The notes: a model not told the origin generated them from the letters alone. A DNA stretch of 64,000 nucleotides from Pelobates cultripes (GCA_933207985.1 OW240913.1:331777519-331841518), one strand, 5' to 3'. Positions 20,680 to 33,486 are shown, counted from the stretch's first letter. Made by a program: numbers and translations.

Positions 20680-21045
20680 CTCCTCTCTAAAGCCCCATCC
20701 AGCCATGTTGACATCAAACATGATAAACAATGGTTCAATCAAATGCATCTCATAGAGAAGTATTTCAGACCAACAATGAGTTTGTGGCAACAGTTGGAAG
20801 CATTAGCTGCATTCAACATCATCACTGAACATGAAGTCCTTCAAAAATCAAAGGTCTTCAGGTTGAAGCACCTCTAGTGGCTGTCTTTCTTACAACCTCA
20901 AGAGGTGCATTTTTGACCAAATGTAAATAATACAGTCTCTCAGAAACAGCAAAGTTTTATATGGTCGAGGAAAATTGTCAGGATCTATGCGCCAAAACCT
21001 CTACATTTACATCTAGTGGTATTGGTGCTTATATAATCCCTTTAA
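20680..21045. mobile_element. T2/Kolobok-like MITE, diverged
   Basis: Right end 'TATATAATCCCTTTAA' at a TTAA; 'GCACCTCTAGTGGCTGTCTT' near 20870 with its inverted partner. The left end is not clear. Confidence 0.5.
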
Positions 21046-21830
21046 CTATTTTAAGGAGAGTGTAGCCTGTCTCAGGAAAAGTTTTGTGGACTCGAGCTCT
21101 GCAGTAGAATATCGGCATAGATGCTAATTGATCTCTTATGTCTACATGGGGTATTGGCAACAGAGCAGAAACACTTGCCTGTCTTTTTTAATATTCCTAA
21201 AACAACTTATTTGGCCTTACACCAGCTGTTGGTACGATACCACTTGTAAATGCTTGGAGCATCTATTTCTCTTCTTGGCAGCATTCGCTGTGAAAAAATA
21301 CACTTTTACTCAGATGTTTAACAGTCATTGTGTGCCAGCTTTGGCAAACAAAAAAACTCTTGTTTACACTGCTCTTCTCAACACGTATATTTTTTTAATA
21401 AAAATTGTGAGCAGCTGATTTGCTCGAAGCCCCTGTGTGGCTGAAAACACAGAGCAAGTCTTGTGGTCTTTCAAGCAGCGTCCGGGTCAAATGGTAAATT
21501 ATCTTGCATTACTGGGTACGGTCAGACGTACAATGCTTCGACACAATATGCCGTTACTCGTGTTGACATCTTTCAAGTTAGATTACTTTATTTGCTCATA
21601 TGTTGGAAATATCTGAGATGCTTGGTTTTCAGTAAAAAAAAAAAAAATAGTTTTAATTAAATACATTTGGGGTTGAGTAGTTGTAATCTATAAGAAAGAA
21701 ATCTATGAATGAGCATCTTTTTAGTGAATTACAGAAAGGTATTCATTTTTTAGACTCTTTTCTCATTTCAAGTATGTTATGGAGTAAAGGTATCAAGGAG
21801 CCAAGGAAATCTCTCTAAAGAGTTATCTAC
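21046..21830. other. Intergenic DNA, no gene seen
   Basis: Unassigned. The 96-codon open frame at 21128-21418 has no recognisable domain and no promoter-like context. Confidence 0.5.
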
Positions 21831-22258
21831 TTAAAAGAACACTCCACACGCCACAACGACTACAGACCACTGGAGTGGTTATGATAGTGGTTATGGTGCT
21901 CTCACCTTCCCAGTGTATGAATTAAAACTGTTTGCAAATACCTCTTACCCGGAACTTGTAGGCACCAGTAATTAATTCCTGTGCAGCTCAGATGCTCACT
22001 CAAGGAGTTTCCGTTAGCTCCCGTACTCATTGACTGAGAGCGTCAGCTGAGCACACTGAGCCAATGAGCTAAGCACTGCACTGCAGTGCTTAGCCAAGTT
22101 CTGCAGCTTCCAGGTTGCAAAGAACAAGGTGACTGCCGCCTGGTCCCCAAGTGAGTTGTCAAACTGTTTGCAAAGAGTTGGGATGGCACCAAGACACTCC
22201 TGACATCATAACCACTACAGTGCACCTATAGTGTTTATTGAGCTTGGAGTGTTCTTCT
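21831..22258. mobile_element. MITE with AGAACACTCCA-type ends
   Basis: Left end 'TTAAAAGAACACTCCACACG', right end 'TTGGAGTGTTCTTCTAA'. The ends are an inverted pair, bounded by TTAA on the left and a one-base variant on the right. Related to 28222-28486 and 51350-51571 by the 'GTGGTTATGGTGCT' block near the ends. Confidence 0.7.
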
Positions 22259-24495
22259 AATCACCTATTTTACTCTATCTCCAATGTGCTATCACTCTCA
22301 AATTGTAGTTTTCATTGAACAACCTCAAACAACCATAAACAGTTTTATGAATTCATAGATACTTCAACATCTCAATTGTATTTAGTCTCCTCCACTGTTT
22401 CTCTCCCTAATATGGAATGTAGTGAAACATTGGATGGTGTTGGAGAATATTGAGATTTAAACTGTCTGTGAATTCAGGATGTTGTTAATATTAATACATG
22501 TGCATATGCTTCAATTGAGTTTTTAAGTACCTTAATAATTTTGACATTCAAATGTCCTGAAACTCGACTTGTGCATGATGGAAAAGTATGGTTCATCTGA
22601 ATTGATTAATCGGAAAATAATTTATCTTCTTTTTTTACTGATCACCTTTTTTGTAAGGTTTCATTTCTTTTGTAATTCGACCATATAGGATTTCGGTGGG
22701 TAAAGATTTCCGACGAATCGCCAATCACCCAAAATTCGGACAAATCCCACCTTGTTTCAAACTGAATGCACAAGTCTACCTGAAACTATGTCCTGCTAAA
22801 GAGGAATGTTAATCTGCTGCAATGCGCCATAAAAGTATTTCCATGTTTCCACCTCACTCTTCAAGACTGTTTTATATGTTAATCATGGGTAATGGGGAGT
22901 AAAAGATGGGATCACAAGGTTTTCAGATATGTTTAGCCCTTCAAAAATAACAAGATCGCAATCCTCACCAGAACACGTGAAATCCCATTCGTTACATACA
23001 CTGAATTCTGCTTTTCAACCGGTACAGATACACTTGTGAGCTAAATAATAGAATACATTTTTTTATAAAAATAATTTCTAAATACCAAAAAAAACTCTTT
23101 GGGGGTGAAGACATTTCCAATAATATTGAAAATATTAGCTATATATATATGTTTTGGGCTTAACCCTTTCTAGGCCTGTCTTTACTCCCACTGAAACACA
23201 TGAGCCCTGAATATTCAACTTTTGTTATAACTATGCAGCACACAGAACCAAATGTTAGTACCAGTAGGTTATGCTCCTCCAGAGAATATACTTTTGGTCT
23301 AAGTTCTCGGTAGTTAAAAAGAAAGTTTGGAATGGTTTCGGTTGCCCTGGAAGGAGATTGTTTGTCTATTCCAGCTATCGTTATCGAAGCAATCCAAGTG
23401 TGACAGCCACCGTCTCAAGGGTGCATCTGCTAGTGTATACAACAGGATTCATTTGCGACTCTCCTTGTGTATATCCCTTCTGCTTCATATTCCTTCCCCA
23501 CCAGAGGCAGCATATGTTACAGTGTTACCATTCTCATCTGAATACATGACATACAAACAGCAATTCACTCAACACAGAACCAGGTCATCCCTGACATATC
23601 CATTGCCTTATAAACGATACCCACAGAATCAATAAACACCAGAAACCGAGACAGTAAAAAAAAAAGATAAACAGGAAAACAAGAAAGACAAAAAACTTGT
23701 TCAAACACAGCAGTTTAGCAAAAAGAAAAAAAATGTAAATAAAAATGAGATTTCGGGATATTTTGTTACAGAATTATGGTGCCCATAGGACAGTATTTCA
23801 CGTTATCTCAAAACACCTTTGAACTTATGTCCAGATCTGAGCCGTTGAAAATAAAGTGTGCTCATCGTAATCTCTAGTTAAACAACCACCATAATTCTTA
23901 TTTGCTGGAGGTTTAAGGGAGCAGATGTAGGATTGGCAGAGGCCGTGAGCTGGCTATATTCTTTCAGACAGCTTGAAGCCAAGATTCGAAAGCAAAAAAA
24001 AATAAAAATAAATAAATAAAATAAAAGCTGCAATTTTTTTGCATTTGTTTTTTTTTTTTAATTTTTGTTCTCCGTATAATTATAAGGCTTCTTGGATGCA
24101 TATTGACCAATACACGCCGGTTTGGGCATTATCCAAAAGAAATATTACTTGTATCAGCTGCTTTATGAAAGGCTCTCAATTGACACAGCTAAGCTGTCTG
24201 TTTTGCAATAGCTAGTGGCAGTGTGCTGTGACACGCTGATTGTCTGCTTCTGTGGAATGGGTCACAAGAAGAAGGGCAAGCAATGGAGAACCATATAAAA
24301 GAAAGCCAGCAGCACTGAAGCAGCATTGCATCTGGCAGGCAATAACTTAGACGGTTAAAGGCTGCCATCACCTAGTTCATGCAAGCTTTTTAATATCTTT
24401 TGGCAGCATTAAGTGTCACAGCACAAAAGGAAAGTTGGCACTTTCAAGCATACTTTGTTTGACATAACTGTAGCCAGTAGCCAGCTGATACCTTC
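22259..24495. other. AT-rich intergenic DNA, no gene seen
   Basis: Homopolymer-interrupted, AT-rich. Two overlapping frames at 23271-23635 of 92 and 102 codons have no recognisable domain. Confidence 0.5.
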
Positions 24496-24499
24496 ATCG

Positions 24500-24765
24500 A
24501 TGCGTGTGTTTTCCTAAGGTATGTTTTAATCGATCGAGCTCAGCTTTTGTGAATATATTTATTAAATACTTGGATGGAATGGAATGGAAGAGTGGCATAC
24601 GTCTTACCATTCGGCCATAAGTAAATAGTGGATGGACGGACGAATGAACAGACAGACAGATAGAGGGACAGACAGACAAATATATCGACAGACAGATGGA
24701 TTGACGGTCATAGAGACAAATATATAGACGGACGGATGGACAGGCAGACAGTCAGATAGATAATA
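24500..24765 (+). repeat. Dispersed repeat ending in a GACAGA/GACGGA array
   Basis: Non-tandem left part ('GTGTTTTCCTAAGGTATGTT', 'AGAGTGGCATAC') is followed by a (GACAGACAGATA)-type array from about 24633. The same left part precedes an array at 35285-35870. Confidence 0.6.
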
Positions 24766-25279
24766 GATTTTTTTTTTAAATAAGGCGGCTAAAAGAGAAT
24801 CTTGAATATTTTTCAGATAGTCAAGAAGAGTAGATCATAAGACAAAACAATTTTTATTTTTATAAACTAATAACCTATTCTCTGATACCTGCACAGAAAT
24901 AATACACACATATAATCCAGGACAACAAAGCCCATTCAGTCTAAATGATACATTGATCCTTCCGCACATGAATCATAGACATCAGCTTTTCGATTAGAAC
25001 TGATCAACTGAGTGTTAAGAAAATGCATTTTAATGTTATGCGGGCCAGAATTACTGGTGGGGCAGCCGACAAAGCTGCACCTGGGTCCTCAGAGTTTGGG
25101 GGGCTTTTCTGAATCAAAATCATTGAACTAATGTTGCAAGTATAGCAGATATTCCAGGGAATCAGGAGCTCAATGTTGGACACTAGTGAGAGTTACTGCT
25201 ATATATGTATGAATACATTTCTGCATGCCTGTGAATGTGTGTCTGTATGTATTTATCTATAGTAAAACTCAGTCATGTG
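24766..25279. other. Intergenic DNA with an old repeat piece
   Basis: No gene. 'GCGGGCCAGAATTACTGGTG' near 25040 looks like the start of a transposon remnant; no partner end seen. Confidence 0.4.
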
Positions 25280-25593
25280 ATGTAGAAGCCCTCATTGGAA
25301 AGCATTGATTCAATCCTTTCCTATAGGGAAGTTTAAATGCGCACGGCATGGCCTCGGGCATGCGCATCCACTATAAGAAGCATTGGACTGGACATCGGCA
25401 GAGGAGGTCAATCCTCCTCCATTATGTCGCATGTGGCTGAGAGATAAGCAGTGCTAAATGACTTTTTGCACTGGAAAAAAGTAAGCATTTAATTTTATTA
25501 CTTTATAAGGCAATCCTGGTGATGGACCTGTTTTGAAATAGGGACACTAATGGGTTTGTATTCCTAACACATTAGTGTTTCATTAACTGTGTA
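25280..25593. mobile_element. T2/Kolobok-like MITE, partial
   Basis: Right part 'GTTTGTATTCCTAACACATT' and 'AGTGTTTCATTAA' match the family terminus. The left part contains 'AAGCATTGATTCAATCCTTT', shared with 19668-20146. Confidence 0.5.
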
Positions 25594-26195
25594 TCTAAGG
25601 TGTGCAGACGCTCGCCACCCATGATGAGAGGGGGGCAGATCATCCAGCACCATGAGGGTAAAGGTGGCACCAACAACTCACACCTACCCGTGGCCCTGAT
25701 ATACATCTGATATCTGAATTGTGCCCTCATCACCGGTGGTGAGCCTTCCTGTTGCTGTATCAGAAGAGAACTAAGTGATCTGTTCCACCAATTACATGGA
25801 TATCTTCATCTCCATTCTGTTTGCTAGTCTGCAAAGCAGCAACAACAAGATAATTATGTGGTCATAGGAGAGTGCAAGAGGTTTTCAAGATACACACAAG
25901 TAAAACCCTGTTGTAGGGATCAATTGACCACACTCTCTCCGTTTAGGGCCTTACCTGCACTAGGTGCTATTGTGCCAATTAAAGATAGTTCATTGTCTAG
26001 TCAATAATTATAAAAATAAAATAAAAAAATTCTGAATAGGAATGTCCCTTATAAAGGTTGAGTTCTCAGCACCTCCCCCTCCTTCTTGTCACTCCATGAA
26101 GCATGGCCGAGCAAACCATGGTAGAGGATATTCTGTATCCTCTAACCAGGTAGAGGAAACACAAGATCCTCTACTGCAGTCTGCTTGGCCATGAT
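25594..26195. other. Intergenic DNA, no gene seen
   Basis: Unassigned sequence of mixed composition. Confidence 0.5.
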
Positions 26196-26805
26196 GGTAC
26201 AAAGAGACACACAGAGGGCTGGGGGGTGACGAAATACACAGAGAGGCTGGGGGGGCAAAGAAACAAACAACGGATTGGGGTACAAAGGGACACACAAAGG
26301 GTTGGGGGGGACACAAGACGTACAGAGTGGATGGGGGACGGAGGCACACAGAGTGGCTGGGGGGGGCAAAGAGATACAAAGAGAGGCTGGTTGGACAAAG
26401 CGGCACACAGAGGGGCTGGAGGAAAAAGAGACACAGAGGGCTGGGAGAGGGCAGAGACATACCAAGGATTGGGGGGAGAAAGAGACACACAGAGAGCTGG
26501 TGGGGACAAAGAGACACACAGATGGGGCTTGGGATGATGACAGAGAGATGCACAGGGGTGCTTTAGGGACAAAGAGACACACAGAGGGGCTGGGGGGGAC
26601 AAAGAGACACACTGTAAGACTAAGACACACAGGGGTGCTTTAGGGATAAAGAGACACAAAGAGGGGCTGGTGGGACAAAGACACACAATGGACTGGAGGG
26701 ACAAAGAGACACACTGGAGGCTGGGGAGGATAAAGAGACACACAGATGGAATGAGAGGAAAAGAGCCACACAGAGGGGCAGAGGGGGGCAAAGAGACACA
26801 CCAAG
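26196..26805 (+). repeat. Purine-rich minisatellite, about 28-30-bp units
   Basis: Units of the form 'ACAAAGAGACACACAGAGGG' plus 'GCTGGGGGG', with G-tract length variation. Nearly all pyrimidine lies on the - strand. Long frames on both strands (such as - strand VSLSPP-type repeats) are artefacts. Confidence 0.9.
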
Positions 26806-28221
26806 TGTCTGGATTTATATAGTGGTTTCAAGTTTTATGCTTCTAATTTTTTTTACAAATACGTTTTTAAAAGTCAAAGTTTGCAATGTTCGTTTTGTGG
26901 GGTGCAAGTCTTCACTAGGGTGCAAAATAGCCCTGCTTTCCATGATGCCTGTAGGCAGCCTCAGAACCATGTGAGTTACAGGCCATAGCAGCTGGAATGA
27001 CAGACAGTGCCTTGAGCTAATATAGAGCTAAATGGATTACTATTATTTCAGTTTGTCTCATCCAACAACTGCATTAAAAAAATATGATTTATTTTCAGAT
27101 GTAGCGACACTCTGCTAGAGTTCTTGAAGTCATTTAAAAACCTTCCAGCCAAAAAAAGTGTTTAACTTTTGGCAAGTCTGGAGCCTGTGTATTACATTTC
27201 TTCCATCGCTCTGACATTTATGAGTGTGAGTATAAATCTGATTTGCATTTATATACATAAACAGGTGTAGGGAACAGCCTAAAGGCCATCTTACAAAGTA
27301 CCAGATTACAAGGTTTTATTCATTTTTTTTTACATCCGCATGTTGTAACTTGTGACTAATGATCTGAAAAATAATGTTAGCTTCTTTTTCACTCGTGTGT
27401 AAATCTAGAAGAATTTTCTCCCGAATTACAAGCTTATAGTGTACAAGAGCAGTTTATCCATAAATCACTTGATATGAAATTATCACATTGCTTAATTACT
27501 AATTGATAAACAGTTCACATTGTTATTTGACTGGCATTATATTTTATATTTCCAATATTTAAGATCTCCAGCTTGCTGACACCGTGACACATCAGTTATG
27601 ACATCGAAGTTGGCTTTAGTGATGTCATACATGATGACGTCAATAATGGCCAAGACGATTTTATCATTCATGTAATTGATTATATAATTTGTCAAACATA
27701 CAAAGAAGAGGAATTTGACATTCATTTATGGAGTTTTCTACACTTTTAGCGTAACTAGATATATGTTTTATTTGTAATTTTATATCTATTCACTTTAAGT
27801 AACAATGTTTAGAATGTATATTACTAAGTTGTTTGTTTGTTTGTTTTTTCTTTTAAAAAAGCTATTCCCCATTTTCATTTTTATTTATATAATTTTGGTA
27901 TCCTAGGTCAGGACCACTCAGTCTATAATAAAAAGCTTCACACAATACTTTGCCACCTCGATAAATTTGAACGAGCTTTATTGTTCCATGTATGAACAGT
28001 CAATCAAGTAACACAATGCCTAATACCCCTAGACTATAGGGCCCTAGAGCCCGTCATTTCACTAGAACAATTGTTTATTGCATATTTGAGCCTCATTAGG
28101 AAAATTAATATCTAATATTTATTAATTAATAGTTAACTAATAGTATGTATTATTTGGTAAAATCGTAACCTAATCAAAGGAAAAACTTAAAAAGAAAAGG
28201 CAGTATTTGAATTCTCAAACT
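26806..28221. other. AT-rich intergenic DNA, no gene seen
   Basis: Unassigned. No repeat family recognised beyond short homopolymers. Confidence 0.5.
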
Positions 28222-28486
28222 TTAAAGGGACATTTTACACCATAACTTTTTGACCTATTACATGGAGTCCGCCAGACACAGCTCCTCGCCTCCACTACAG
28301 GTGGGAGATCCAGAAGCCAGCAGGAATTCCATTAACTTTCCTGAGCTAAGCCCTGCAGACCACAGGTAAGAATTCAAACCAATCAGAAATGAATTGACTC
28401 CTTAAAATGTGGGATCAAGAGCACTCCTGACACCATAATTATAACAGCGAACTATAGTTGCTATGGTGCTTGGAGTGCTCCTTTAA
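28222..28486. mobile_element. TTAA-flanked MITE, complete
   Basis: TTAA at 28222-28225 and 28483-28486 flank ends 'AGGGACATTTTACACC' and 'GGTGCTTGGAGTGCTCCT' in inverted relation. Same subfamily as 21831-22258, with 'GACACCATAATTATAACAGC' before the right end. 265 bp, non-coding. Confidence 0.75.
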
Positions 28487-29472
28487 ATATATCATTAACA
28501 CCATCAATACTTACTATTGAAGGGTTGATCAAACGCAGGTAATAAGTTAGTATAGATATCAGGGTCAACAAAGAGCAGGAACTATTGAAAACTTTGTGAT
28601 TATATCAGAATGGTACGCCTGGTTGTTGGCTGTAAATTAAAATCACATGCTGAAATATTAATATTCATCATTGCATTAGCTGATTGTTCTAGTAAACATT
28701 GTCTGTATATCTATTTAAAAACAGAAAAGTGAATTCAAAGAGAATTTCAAATTCAAGGTAAAGTTAGCTATGCTTCCAGTTTGGCTGCTTTGAGGGATAT
28801 CCTGAGAGCTGGTTGTAGCTCTGAAAATCGTGAGTTGGCAATTTTTGGTTCTATGTTGTCTATAATCCATAGACTTACAATACTGCACTATTGGTCTCCT
28901 ATTTTCTCTTTTGCATATGCCATTGATGTGTGATACCACTTAATCAATGTTACACTATGATATGTATTCTCCCCTCTGTTTTTATGTAATTTGAATAAAA
29001 TGTGTATTGTAAACCAAAAGTTTATTTTTCTCATAGTCTAGATCAATTTTAAGAAACAGTTTGCAACACTTATAAAAAGGTCATTGATATTAACGGGTCA
29101 ATAAATACTTATTATGAGTGTATTTTATTCGAAGGTGTTTTAGTGCCCCCATCTCTTCTGTATTTTTTTTTTGTTTGCTTTCTTTTTTTTTTCTAACAGA
29201 AATTGGATCCGTAATGTGTAAACACCCTATCTGCACATCGTCAAGTGGTTTTTCTAATATTTTCTCTGTATTTGCAAGGTTTATCAGTATCAATGGGATG
29301 TTCAGCTCTCCAACTTCAGCAACTGTATAAAAATGTATGAAGTGTTACTTAGTAATTATAACAAGCACCTAGAGTGTCTTCTCTTTAGCGCTACAAATCA
29401 CACATGGAGTGTAGCTGCTCTTCAACATAATAACGTATTCGCTGAGTGTGTCTTAAGCAAAATTTTAGCAGA
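28487..29472. other. AT-rich intergenic DNA, no gene seen
   Basis: Unassigned. Overlapping frames on both strands at 29090-29330 have no recognisable domain. Confidence 0.5.
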
Positions 29473-29609
29473 TGTGCAGACAGGGCTGGACTGGGGATAC
29501 AAAGCAGCCCTGGAAAAAAAATCTATGCCAGCCCCATAAGTCATTGCGCCATATATTGTCGCATGTAATATATAAGGCTATGTCTTGCCACCCCAGATGA
29601 TTGAGTAAT

Positions 29610-29632
29610 ATATATATATATATATATATATC
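29610..29632. repeat. (AT)n microsatellite
   Basis: Alternating AT run inside the hAT-like element, left of its CA arrays. Confidence 0.85.
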
Positions 29633-29854
29633 AAATATATATTGCTTTTTCTAATATAAAATATTGGTCCTTTCAGAGTAAAATTTTTAATTATACAGTA
29701 AGCATACTCACATGCAGACACAGACAATCTCACTGACACACACAAGCTCATTGATACACAGCCTTATAGACAAACAATCTCACTGATGTACATAAGCTCA
29801 CTGACATAAAAACACAAGCTCACTCACTAGCAGGCACACACACACACACACACA

Positions 29855-30112
29855 CAGCTTAATGTAGTGGTTCTGGTGTCTATAGCCTGTCCCTGCAGGA
29901 TTTTCAATGTAAACACTGACTTTTCAGAGAAAAGACAGTGTTTACATTGCTTCCTAGTGACACCTCTAGTGACAGACACTCAGACGGTCACTAGAGGTGC
30001 TTCCTGTGTCAGTGCGGATTGGCTGAGAACACCAAGCTTGATGATCTCAGCCATAGAGGCAGGGCCAGTTGAGGGGAGACCAGAACGACGCTGGGGGGAA
30101 AAAAGGTGAGTA
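29855..30112. mobile_element. T2/Kolobok-like MITE fragment, nested
   Basis: 'TAGTGGTTCTGGTGTCTATA' and the 'CACCTCTAGTGACAG...CACTAGAGGTG' hairpin match 11876-12256 and 31050-31344. Termini are incomplete, and CA-rich arrays adjoin it on both sides. Confidence 0.6.
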
Positions 30113-30700
30113 AAAACACAGACACACACATGCACCACGACAGACACACACATATACCATGACAGACAGACACACACACCCCATGACACACACATATAAC
30201 ATGACAGGCACACACACCTTGACAGACACACATATACCATGACAGACACACACATACCATGACTGACACACACACACCATGACACACATACTATGACAGA
30301 TAAACACACACCTTGACACACACATACTATGACAGACACACCATGACACAGATAGACACACACACACACACCATGACAGACAAACACACACACTCACCAT
30401 GACACAGACACACACCATGATACAGACACACCGTGACACAGACAAACATTACCTGACACAGACACACACACACACCATGACACAGACAGACACACACCAT
30501 GACACAGACACACACCATGACACAGACAGACACACACCATGACACAAACACACACACACCATGACAGACAGACACACACACCATGACACAGACAGACACA
30601 CACAGATTATGACACAGACAGACACACACACACCATGACAGACAGACACACACACAGCACTACACAGACACACACACATACACTCCCACTGACAGACTGA
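30113..30700 (-). repeat. CA-rich minisatellite ('CACACACCATGACAGACAGA')
   Basis: Units of about 18-22 bp combining CACACAC, CATGACA and GACAGACA. Many overlapping frames (MCVCLSW-type on the - strand) are translation artefacts. Confidence 0.9.
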
Positions 30701-31049
30701 CACACATAATTGTTGCTACTTGTGGGCAGACAGATGGGTGTGCCGGTGGCCGCAGGGAGAGCTCTGATGGCGGCCGCAGGGGGAGCTGGCTCTTCTGGTG
30801 GCAGCAGGGGGACCTGGCTGTTCTGTCTCTGCTCCCCAGCACGCAGCTTAATGAGACCGGGGCCGGAATATGACGTCTTATTGAGTAGCGCGCGAGGGCG
30901 GGGGAACAGAGACAGCACAGCCAGCTCCCCCTGCGGCTGCCAGAAGAGCCAGCTCCCCACTCAGATGTCTCCCCGGCCCCAGGAAATTTCCCGGTATCCT
31001 GGTGGGCCAGTCTGGCCCTGTGTGCAGAATGCCAGAATTAATTCTGAAA

Positions 31050-31344
31050 TTAAAGGGACACAATAGTCACCAGAACCACTTCTGCTTGATGTACTGGTGT
31101 CTATAGCCTGTCAATGTAAACGCTGAAAAGGGAAAGCATTGAATTGGCTGAGATCATCAAGATTGATGATCTCAGCCATGGAGGCAGAGTCAGCCACAGT
31201 GAGACTGGTGCAGCATGGGAATAAATGTGAGTAAAACCAACTTTTCAAAATGATCTGAGGGAGGCCAGTAACCTAAATAGCTACTTCGGGACTATAGTGT
31301 CAGGAATACATGTTTGTATTCCTCACACTATGTTGTTTCTTTAA
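31050..31344. mobile_element. TTAA-flanked T2/Kolobok-like MITE, complete
   Basis: TTAA at 31050-31053 and 31341-31344. The left end is 'AGGGACACAATAGTCACC'; the right part contains 'GTATTCCTCACACTATGTTG'. The interior 'GATGATCTCAGCCATGGAGG' is shared with the nested copy at 29855-30112. Lies only 22 bp beyond the hAT target duplication. Confidence 0.8.
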
Positions 31345-31361
31345 GTAGTTGAGTAATAAGC

Positions 31362-31660
31362 CAGGGGTAGACACCAAGCTGTTGTAGAACTACCACACCC
31401 ATGATGCATGGCCAGCCTGGAAACCAAAAAGAAGTCTAGAACTAAGCTGCCAGGCCCTGGGAACAAGAATTACAGCAACCCCAGAAAATAATTTGAGCAT
31501 GTCGCGGATTGTGTATTTAACTGTTTGCAACATTGCATATTTAGTGTCCATCTTGCATTTAGCATCCCTCCCAACCATCCTGAATTCGGCGGGACAGTCA
31601 TGATTTTTGGTTCTTGTCTAGCTGTCCTGCTTTCTTCCCTTGAGTCACTTTTTTGCACGA
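31362..31660 (+). repeat. Dispersed repeat pieces ('CCCTCCCAACCATCCTGAAT')
   Basis: 'GTTGTAGAACTACCACACCC' followed later by 'GCATCCCTCCCAACCATCCT' and 'GGGACAGTCATG'. Related pieces occur at 35085-35195, 36085-36200 and 42946-43165, some in the opposite orientation. Family not named. Confidence 0.5.
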
Positions 31661-32285
31661 ATGTATCAATAGAAGCACTCACTAGTACTCACTGGCCTGC
31701 ATAATGGACTGGCAGCCCGGTGTGTATTCACACCAGGCTGACTTGCCATTAACTCGGGTAGACTGCTCCCTTTTTTTTAAACACGTCCAAGGATTTTTTT
31801 TTAACATACCATTGTCTGCAGTGTTGCTGTGCAGTGTGTTATGAAGTAAATGGTGGTTTTCATATGTGTCTTTTAAGGATCTTCAGATAGAGACAGACAG
31901 GAAAGACTATTCTTACAATTTCCTGAAAAAACACTTAATTTCAATGATGTTTAAAAGGGGGATTAACTCTGGTCTCTGAGGTGTTAAAAAGGTCATCACC
32001 CTCTTCCCTAGTAAGTGGATTTGGTAGAAGGTGACATTTTAATTCAGATATCTTGTCTATGTAGGATTTTAGTGCCATGAGAAAAAGAAAGTACACCCTC
32101 TTTGAATTCAATGGTTCTACATATCAGGACATGATAAACAATCATCTGTTCCTTAGCAGGTCTTAAAACTCGGTAAATACAACCTCAGATGAACAAAAAC
32201 ACTGTGTCTTGATTTATTTAACCCCTTAAGGGCTGAACCAATTGCACAAGTTGTGATCAAAACAAAATGTAAACAAACCTGGAAT
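31661..32285. other. Intergenic DNA, no gene seen
   Basis: Unassigned; near 32219 'TTAACCCCTTAAGGGCTGAA' matches one end of the palindromic repeat at 41194-41271. Confidence 0.45.
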
Positions 32286-32765
32286 TTGCACCCCTCTCAC
32301 ACACACCCCTCACACACACACACAGAATCTCTCACACACAGCCCACCCCCCATTTACACAGAGAACCCCTCACACACGTAGAGCGCCCCTCACACACAGA
32401 GCCCCCCTTACACGCACAGAGCCCCCTCACACACACAGAGCCCCCCTCACACACACAGAGCACCCCTCACACACATGGAGCACACCTTGCACACAGTACC
32501 CCTCACACACACACACACACACACACAAGCACACACCCCACACACACAGAGCACCCCTCACACACAGAGCACCCCTCACACACACAGATAGATCACCCCT
32601 CACGAACACAGCACCCCTCAAAAATACAGCACCCATCACACACAGCACCCCTTAACACACACAGACAGAGCACCCCTCACAAACATAGCACCCCACGCAC
32701 ACACACAGAGCACCCCTCACACACAGCACACCTAACACACACAGAACACCCCTCACACACAGCAC
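32286..32765 (-). repeat. CA-rich minisatellite ('CACACACAGAGCACCCCTCA')
   Basis: Units of about 20-28 bp with CACACAC plus 'AGAGCACCCCT'. Homogeneous enough to give long false frames. Confidence 0.9.
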
Positions 32766-33030
32766 AGTGTCTGTGTCAGTGTGTATCTCTATGTCTGTGT
32801 GTGTATATATGTGTATCTGCGTGTGTGTTAATGTGTGTATCTGTGTGTTAATGTGTGTATCTGTGTGTCAGGGTGTGTATCCTTAAGTGTGTCATTGTAT
32901 GTATCTATGTGTCTGTGTATTTGCATGTGTGTCTGTGTGTATCTGCATGTGTGTCAATGTGTCTGTGTGTCAATTTGTGTATCTGTGTCTCAGGGTATGT
33001 ATATGTGTGTCAGGATAAGTATCTGTGCGG
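32766..33030 (+). repeat. TG-rich minisatellite ('TGTGTATCTGTGTGTCA')
   Basis: Directly abuts the CA-rich array, so strand composition switches from CA to TG near 32766: the two arrays form a head-to-head, partly complementary pair. Confidence 0.85.
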
Positions 33031-33486
33031 TGTGAGCAGGGACATGCAGTTAAATGTTACCAGCAAAAGTAAGTCCTCTAACACATGCTTGCAATTATTA
33101 ATAACAGTCACATGCAAGCAAGTTGACACATATGTAATATACAAAATAATCCTCTTAAAGCACTATTTCCATGATAAATAATTGTTAATGAAAAATGTTC
33201 TTGGCTTAACTTGGTATTGTACAACGTGTTGCTTGACGATTGGTCTAAGAATGTAGTAGTCTATACTGACTTCAGATTCTAAACACATTTTCATTGACTT
33301 CTGCTATTTTAATGGGATTATTTTACTAGCTTCTAAATGTAGACCCACCCACTGGGACAGTCCAACAAATGGCTGGAACAAGCTAAACAAAAAAAACAGA
33401 AAGCTTAACAACATTTGTACCTTATATTTACTCAATACATATTGAAAACCAAGGAAACTATTACATTTTAGCTGCATTTCTGTTAT
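33031..33486. other. AT-rich intergenic DNA, no gene seen
   Basis: Unassigned. Confidence 0.5.

Larger units (their letters stand above)
29481..31020. mobile_element. hAT-like element with CA-rich array and nested MITE
   Basis: The ends CAGGGCTGGACTGG and, reversed, CAGGGCCAGACTGG form a 14-bp inverted repeat with two mismatches. They are flanked by the exact 8-bp direct repeat TGTGCAGA (29473-29480 and 31021-31028), which identifies a hAT-type insertion. Inside are an (AT)n run, a CA-rich stretch, a piece of T2-like MITE (29855-30112), a long 'CACACACCATGACAGACA' array and a GC-rich right third (30720-31020) with repeated 'GGGGGAGCTGGCT' blocks. There is no transposase. The exact duplication argues that both ends belong to one event. 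Confidence 0.8.

Noticed and set aside
26089..26791. Overlapping Pro/Ser/Cys-rich frames on the - strand
   Set aside because: Same low-complexity array read in three phases.
29980..30703. Several MCVCLSW-type frames on the - strand
   Set aside because: Translations of a CA-rich minisatellite.
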